Source: Alphaproteobacteria bacterium
GTDB lineage: Bacteria > Pseudomonadota > Alphaproteobacteria > Reyranellales > Reyranellaceae
Assembly (NCBI GenBank): GCA_019635875.1
Contig: JAHBYP010000002.1
Coordinates: 1 to 64,000, forward strand
Direction: 5' to 3'
DNA length: 64,000 nt
Shown here: in pieces, positions 60,745 to 64,000 of the stretch
Position numbering within the stretch: the first letter of the stretch is position 1
How the letters are laid out: every line of letters begins with the position of its first letter
Position numbers and translations under genes: made by a program
Notes under the pieces: model-generated
Told to the model about the DNA's origin: nothing
The model's database searches: none
Seen by the model: only the letters and a program-made list of their open reading frames with translations

Positions 60745-61454
60745 GCGTCGAGCAGCGGCGCGAAGCCGCCGTAGATCATGCGCTTGCCGTCGAAGGGCAT
60801 ATCGCCCATCGCCTTCATGCGCGGATCCTCCATGACCTTCTTCCAGGCCGCGTCGCGCGCCTGCTTCGAGGGCCACTCGATCCAGCTGTAGACCACCTGC
60901 TCGTCGGACGTGGCCTTCACCGCGCCCTTGAAGTCGGTGACCTTGCCGTCGGGCACGTCGTCGCCCCAGGCGTCGACGACACGCACGGCGCCGTACTCCT
61001 TGAAGACCGCGCCCATCTTCGCCGCCATCGCCCGGTAGGCGTCCTTCTTGCCCGCGGGCACCGGGATCAGGCTGCCGTCGATATAGCCCGCCTTGCCGCC
61101 GCTGCCCTGGTCGGAGATCGGCGCGAAGCCGCCATAGATCATGCGCTGGCCGTCGAATGGCATCTCGCCCAGTTCGTGCATGCGCGGATCGGCCATCATC
61201 TTCTCGTGCGCGGCGTCGCGCACAGTCTTGTCGGGATACTCCAGCCAGGCGAAGACCACGACCTCGTCGGGCCTGGCTTTCACCGCGCCCTTGAAGTCGG
61301 TGAGCTTGCCGTCGGGCACGTCGTCGCCCCAGGCCTCGACCTGGCGCGTCGCACCGTACTCCTTGAACAGCGGCAGCGCCTGCGCGGCGTGCTGGCGATA
61401 GGCCTCCTTCTTGTCGGCCGGGACGGCGGCGACGAAGCCCATGATGTAGGTCAT
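60741..61454 (-). CDS. Tandem DUF1428 protein
   Basis: Protein of 237 residues made of two DUF1428 domains in tandem: MGFVAAVPADKKEAYRQHAA and IDGSLIPVPAGKKDAYRAMA, each followed by VFKEYGA-type, WGDDVPDGK and DFKGAVKA blocks and by MPFDGxRMIYGGFAP. DUF1428 has a ferredoxin-like dimeric barrel and is normally single-domain, so this is an internal duplication. AGAGGAGGG precedes ATG 61454. It lies in a MarR-controlled operon behind a GST gene. Confidence 0.9.
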   Translation of the reverse strand: MTYIMGFVAAVPADKKEAYRQHAAQALPLFKEYGATRQVEAWGDDVPDGKLTDFKGAVKARPDEVVVFAWLEYPDKTVRDAAHEKMMADPRMHELGEMPFDGQRMIYGGFAPISDQGSGGKAGYIDGSLIPVPAGKKDAYRAMAAKMGAVFKEYGAVRVVDAWGDDVPDGKVTDFKGAVKATSDEQVVYSWIEWPSKQARDAAWKKVMEDPRMKAMGDMPFDGKRMIYGGFAPLLDA

Positions 61455-61472
61455 GACTCTACCCTCCTCTGA

Positions 61473-62150
61473 TCAAGCGGCGGCGGCTGGCTGGTGTGCC
61501 TTGAATGCGGCGATCTGCGCGTCGAGCGCGCGCTGGAAGGCCGGCCGCGCCTCGCAGCGCGCCTGATAGCGCGCGAGATTTGGAAAGCCGGCGACGATGT
61601 CGGTGTGGCGCAGGATGCGCAGCATCGTCGTCATCATCAGGTCGCCGGCGGTGAAGCGTTCCTCGAGATGGTCGCGCTCGCCCAGCCAGGCCGACAGGCG
61701 GCCAAGTCGCGTGCGCACGTTCTGCTCCGCGCCGGGACGCCGCGCCTTGGCCCACTCGGCGTCGCGATGGAAGAAGTCGAGACCGGCCAGTTCCATGATC
61801 ATCGGCTCGATGCTGTTGAGCGAGGCGATCACCCACGCGGTGGTGCGCGCCCGTCCCGCCGGATCGCGCGGCATCAGCGCCTCGCTGCGCTCGGCGATGT
61901 GCAGCACGATGGCGCCGGTCTCGAACAGATGGATGTCGCCGTCGTTGAGGATCGGCACCTGGCCGAAGGGCTGCTCGCGGAGGTACTCCTTGGGCCGCTC
62001 GCTGAAGGCGTCGAGCAGGCGCACGCGATAGGCGAGCCCCGCCTCCTCCAGCGCCCAGCGAACGCGCAGGTCGCGCACCAGCCCATGCGCGAACTCGGGC
62101 ACCCATTTGTAGGCGCTGATCTCGATGGCGGCGTTGGGGTCGACGGGCAT
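61473..62150 (-). CDS. Glutathione S-transferase family protein
   Basis: Protein of 225 residues, closely similar to 46722-47375: DLRVRWALEEAGLAYRVRLL, FGQVPILNDGD, LFETGAIVLHIAERSEALMP and FTAGDLMMTTMLRIL. ATG 62150 has AGGAGCG upstream. It is the first gene of a two-gene operon with DUF1428, divergent from marR across a perfect palindrome. Induction by an electrophile or phenolic would be usual for such an arrangement; inferred. Confidence 0.9.
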   Translation of the reverse strand: MPVDPNAAIEISAYKWVPEFAHGLVRDLRVRWALEEAGLAYRVRLLDAFSERPKEYLREQPFGQVPILNDGDIHLFETGAIVLHIAERSEALMPRDPAGRARTTAWVIASLNSIEPMIMELAGLDFFHRDAEWAKARRPGAEQNVRTRLGRLSAWLGERDHLEERFTAGDLMMTTMLRILRHTDIVAGFPNLARYQARCEARPAFQRALDAQIAAFKAHQPAAAA

Positions 62151-62170
62151 CACACGCTCCTCGGGTGCTC

Positions 62171-62199
62171 TTGACGAGATAGGTTGATATCAACATACT
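62171..62199 (+). promoter_or_regulatory. Candidate marR promoter
   Basis: TTGACG (62171-62176) and CATACT (62194-62199) spaced 17 bp; the palindrome 62183-62194 fills the spacer. The marR ATG is 7 bp past the -10 and has no Shine-Dalgarno, so the mRNA may be leaderless. Confidence 0.5.
62183..62194. promoter_or_regulatory. MarR-type operator
   Basis: GTTGATATCAAC is a perfect 12-bp palindrome between divergent GST and marR genes, matching typical MarR-family sites in size and AT-rich centre. Confidence 0.75.
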
Positions 62200-62205
62200 T
62201 CTCGC

Positions 62206-62652
62206 ATGTCAAAGGCGCCGGCGATCTCCTACGACACCACCGAGCACGTTCGCGATCACTGCCTGTGCCTGCAAACGCAGCGCACGGCGCGGACGCTGGC
62301 GCGTCGCTTCGACGCGGCGCTGAAGCCGCTCGATCTCACCAATGGACAGTTCTCGCTGATGATGTCGCTGAACCGTCCCGCGCCGGCGAGCATCGGCGAC
62401 GTCGCCGCGCTGCTGGCGATGGACCGCACCACGCTCACCGCCGCGCTCAAGCCGCTGCAGCGCCGCGGTCTGGTCGTGGTGGCCGAGGACAAGGCCGACC
62501 GGCGCAGCCGCAGGCTCGGCCTGACGCGCGCCGGGCTGGCGCTGCTCGAGCGCGCCCTGCCGATCTGGCGCCGCGAGCACGGCCTGCTCGACCGGCTGAT
62601 CGCCGGCAGGGATCCCGGCGACCTGCGCACGGCGCTGCGCGCGCTTGCCTGA
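62206..62652 (+). CDS. MarR family transcriptional regulator
   Basis: Winged-helix protein of 148 residues. The wHTH is at about 60-110: IGDVAALLAMDRTTLTAALK, LQRRGLVVVAEDKADRRSRR, LGLTRAGLALL. The DR wing motif is intact. It most likely represses itself and the GST/DUF1428 operon through the palindrome at 62183. Convergent with rhodanese, 3 bp between stops. Confidence 0.92.
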   Translation: MSKAPAISYDTTEHVRDHCLCLQTQRTARTLARRFDAALKPLDLTNGQFSLMMSLNRPAPASIGDVAALLAMDRTTLTAALKPLQRRGLVVVAEDKADRRSRRLGLTRAGLALLERALPIWRREHGLLDRLIAGRDPGDLRTALRALA

Positions 62653-62655
62653 GGC

Positions 62656-63036
62656 TCAGGCCGGCGGATCGACCTGGCCGCCGGCGTCAAGCCAGCCCTT
62701 GAAGCCGCCGAGATTGCGCACGTTGTCGTAGCCCATCTCCTTCAGCGTATGGCCGACCAGCGCCGAGCGGCCGCCCGAGGCGCAATAGGCCACCACCGTC
62801 TTGGCGCGGTCGAACGCGGCGTCGTGCAGCGGCGAGGCGGGATCGGCGCGGAACTCGACCAGGCCGCGCGGCACGGCCAGCGCGCCCGCCACCTTGCCCG
62901 AGGTCGCGACCTCGGCCGGCTCTCGCACATCGAGGAACAGCACGTCGGGCCGGCCGACCAGGCCCTTGGCCTCCTCCGGGCTGATGCGTGGCACGACGGC
63001 GTCGGCCGCTGCTATCATTTGCTGCACTGTCTTCAT
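62656..63036 (-). CDS. Rhodanese-domain sulfurtransferase
   Basis: Single-domain rhodanese of 126 residues. The active-site loop is CASGGRSA with catalytic Cys85, and DVLFLDVREPAEVATSGKVAG is the CH2A-like stretch. It transfers sulfane sulfur to cyanide or cellular acceptors. No export signal. It follows the 2OG oxygenase gene by 11 bp, possibly co-transcribed. Confidence 0.92.
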   Translation of the reverse strand: MKTVQQMIAAADAVVPRISPEEAKGLVGRPDVLFLDVREPAEVATSGKVAGALAVPRGLVEFRADPASPLHDAAFDRAKTVVAYCASGGRSALVGHTLKEMGYDNVRNLGGFKGWLDAGGQVDPPA

Positions 63037-63047
63037 CGCCCTCTCCT

Positions 63048-64000
63048 CTACCCGGCCGCTCTCAGCACGTCGTAGCTCTGCCGCTGATAGGCCGTCATGT
63101 AGTCGGTGTAGTACGTCGTCGGATACCTCGGCGGCCGGTCGGGTCCGACGGTGGTCGGAACGGCAGCAATCGGCCAGTCGATATTGGCGTCGCAGAAGAA
63201 CACCACGGCATAGCGCTCAGCCCCGCTGCGGTTGATCGCGCGGTGCGGCGTGGCGAGGAAATGATCGTTGGTCCAGCGCTGCAGGAACTGCCCGCCATTG
63301 ACCACGAAGGCGTCCTCGATCGCCGGCGCCTCGATCCACTCCCCGCCTTGCGTGCGGATCGACAGGCCGGGCACGTCGTTGGGCGCCAGCAGAGTGAGAA
63401 AGCTGGTGTCGGTGTGCGGCGCGATACCGAAATCGTCCGGATCGTCGGCCGGCTGCGGCGGATAGTGCGTCAGCCGCAGCTTGTACTGGCAGTCGCGGAA
63501 CGGCTCGTCGAAATAGCGCGCCGGCAGCTCGAGGGCGCGGGCATAGAGCGGCACCAGGCGCTGCACCAGGCGCTCCATGGTGTCGGCATAGCAAACGATA
63601 GTCTCGCGGAAGCCCGGCAGGTCGGCCGGCCAGCGATTGGCGCCGCGAAACCGCCGGTCGGCCAGCACGTCGGGGTGGTCGGCCGGCAGGTCGCGGGCGA
63701 CGAACAGCGCCTCGTTGAGGTTGGGCCGGGTCACCTTCTGCACCGTCGAGGTCCGCAAGGTGTCGCCCCTCAGCGGCAGGTAGCCGGTGCTGTGCCGGTC
63801 CATCGCGATTGCTATCTTTTTCTCTGGTGGCTGCGCATGGAAGCGCGCCACCTCGGCGAACACGGCGCGGATCTGCTCGCGCGGCACGCCGTGGCCGACG
63901 ATGTAATAGAAGCCGATCTCGGTCAGCGCGTGGCGGATCCGCCGCGCCGCCGCCTCCTGCGCGCCGGGCTCGCCGGCCAGGTACGGGCCGAGATCGACCA
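63048..64000 (-). CDS. Isopenicillin N synthase-like 2-oxoglutarate/Fe(II) oxygenase (5' end beyond window)
   Basis: The frame is open through base 64000 (…DLGPYLAG…RRIRHALTEIGFYYIVGHGV), so the N-terminus is outside. The visible ~316 residues carry the HxD iron motif in APHTDTSFLTLL, the distal His in ATPHRAINRSG and the downstream Arg for 2-oxoglutarate. IGFYYIVGHGVP is the usual start of the IPNS-like non-haem oxygenase domain (DIOX_N). Members hydroxylate or desaturate small molecules. The rhodanese gene lies 11 bp downstream. Confidence 0.9.
   Translation of the reverse strand, partial: VDLGPYLAGEPGAQEAAARRIRHALTEIGFYYIVGHGVPREQIRAVFAEVARFHAQPPEKKIAIAMDRHSTGYLPLRGDTLRTSTVQKVTRPNLNEALFVARDLPADHPDVLADRRFRGANRWPADLPGFRETIVCYADTMERLVQRLVPLYARALELPARYFDEPFRDCQYKLRLTHYPPQPADDPDDFGIAPHTDTSFLTLLAPNDVPGLSIRTQGGEWIEAPAIEDAFVVNGGQFLQRWTNDHFLATPHRAINRSGAERYAVVFFCDANIDWPIAAVPTTVGPDRPPRYPTTYYTDYMTAYQRQSYDVLRAAG

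Overview
The window looks like chromosomal DNA of a GC-rich, metabolically versatile alphaproteobacterium. Supporting signs are the very high GC third-position bias, a GTTC-N7-GTTC LexA box in front of dinB (the alphaproteobacterial SOS box), Sox-type sulfur oxidation genes, many soil-type oxidoreductases (luciferase-like monooxygenases, GMC oxidoreductases, Rieske oxygenases, a Baeyer-Villiger monooxygenase), and two dense families of intergenic palindromic repeats. A Rhodospirillales- or Reyranella-like soil organism is my guess. No rRNA, tRNA, CRISPR array or intact transposase was seen.

Layout. 1-1400: lower-GC, foreign-looking remnant with the C-terminus of an Eco57I/TaqI-type DNA methyltransferase and a frameshifted unknown gene. 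1451-6448: FAD monooxygenase, sodium-dependent transporter, D-2-hydroxyacid dehydrogenase, amidohydrolase. 6534-12848: one tightly packed minus-strand operon that joins an IorAB-type molybdenum hydroxylase, a monoheme cytochrome c, an FccB/SoxF flavoprotein and soxX-soxY-soxZ-soxA. No soxB or soxCD is in the window. 12996-25172: replication-protein-like gene, Baeyer-Villiger monooxygenase, CinA-like protein, cupin, two GMC oxidoreductases around an NHL-repeat protein, an MFS carrier and a two-subunit CoA-transferase. 25296-32845: Rieske oxygenase beside a remnant of a second CoA-transferase gene, an ECF sigma factor with its DGPF partner, SOS-controlled dinB, an M23-peptidase/membrane-protein pair, and a divergent TIR-like protein (DUF1863/ThsB type) overlapping a hydrolase-methyltransferase fusion. 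32937-46645: four luciferase-family oxidoreductases, a tandem pair of YopT-like cysteine-protease-fold proteins (one lacking the catalytic Cys), an MFS pump, solute-binding proteins, RraA, DoxX, VOC and BON proteins. 46722-50629: GST/PhyH pair, ClpS, EthD-like protein, amidohydrolase. 50770-58905: a catabolic operon (DapA-like lyase, GNAT, epimerase, enolase-superfamily enzyme, TIM-barrel isomerase) divergent from a complete NMT1-type ABC importer. 58910-64000: Rieske oxygenase with two operator-like palindromes and a TetR regulator, a MarR-controlled GST/DUF1428 operon, rhodanese, and a partial 2OG-Fe(II) oxygenase.

Repeats. Family R (nine copies, about 125-155 bp) is a long palindrome; most copies begin and end with TA like a TA-targeting MITE. 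One copy sits in frame inside the signal-peptide coding region of the soxF-like gene. Family S (about 65-105 bp; seven full copies and one half copy) is a second palindrome built on TGTCATCCCGAGC and its complement. Three more perfect or near-perfect inverted repeats lie at gene ends or at a gene start.

The strongest candidates for new biology are the active/inactive YopT-like pair, the in-frame R insertion in soxF, the M23/TIR/methyltransferase neighbourhood, and the mixed Mo-hydroxylase/Sox operon.
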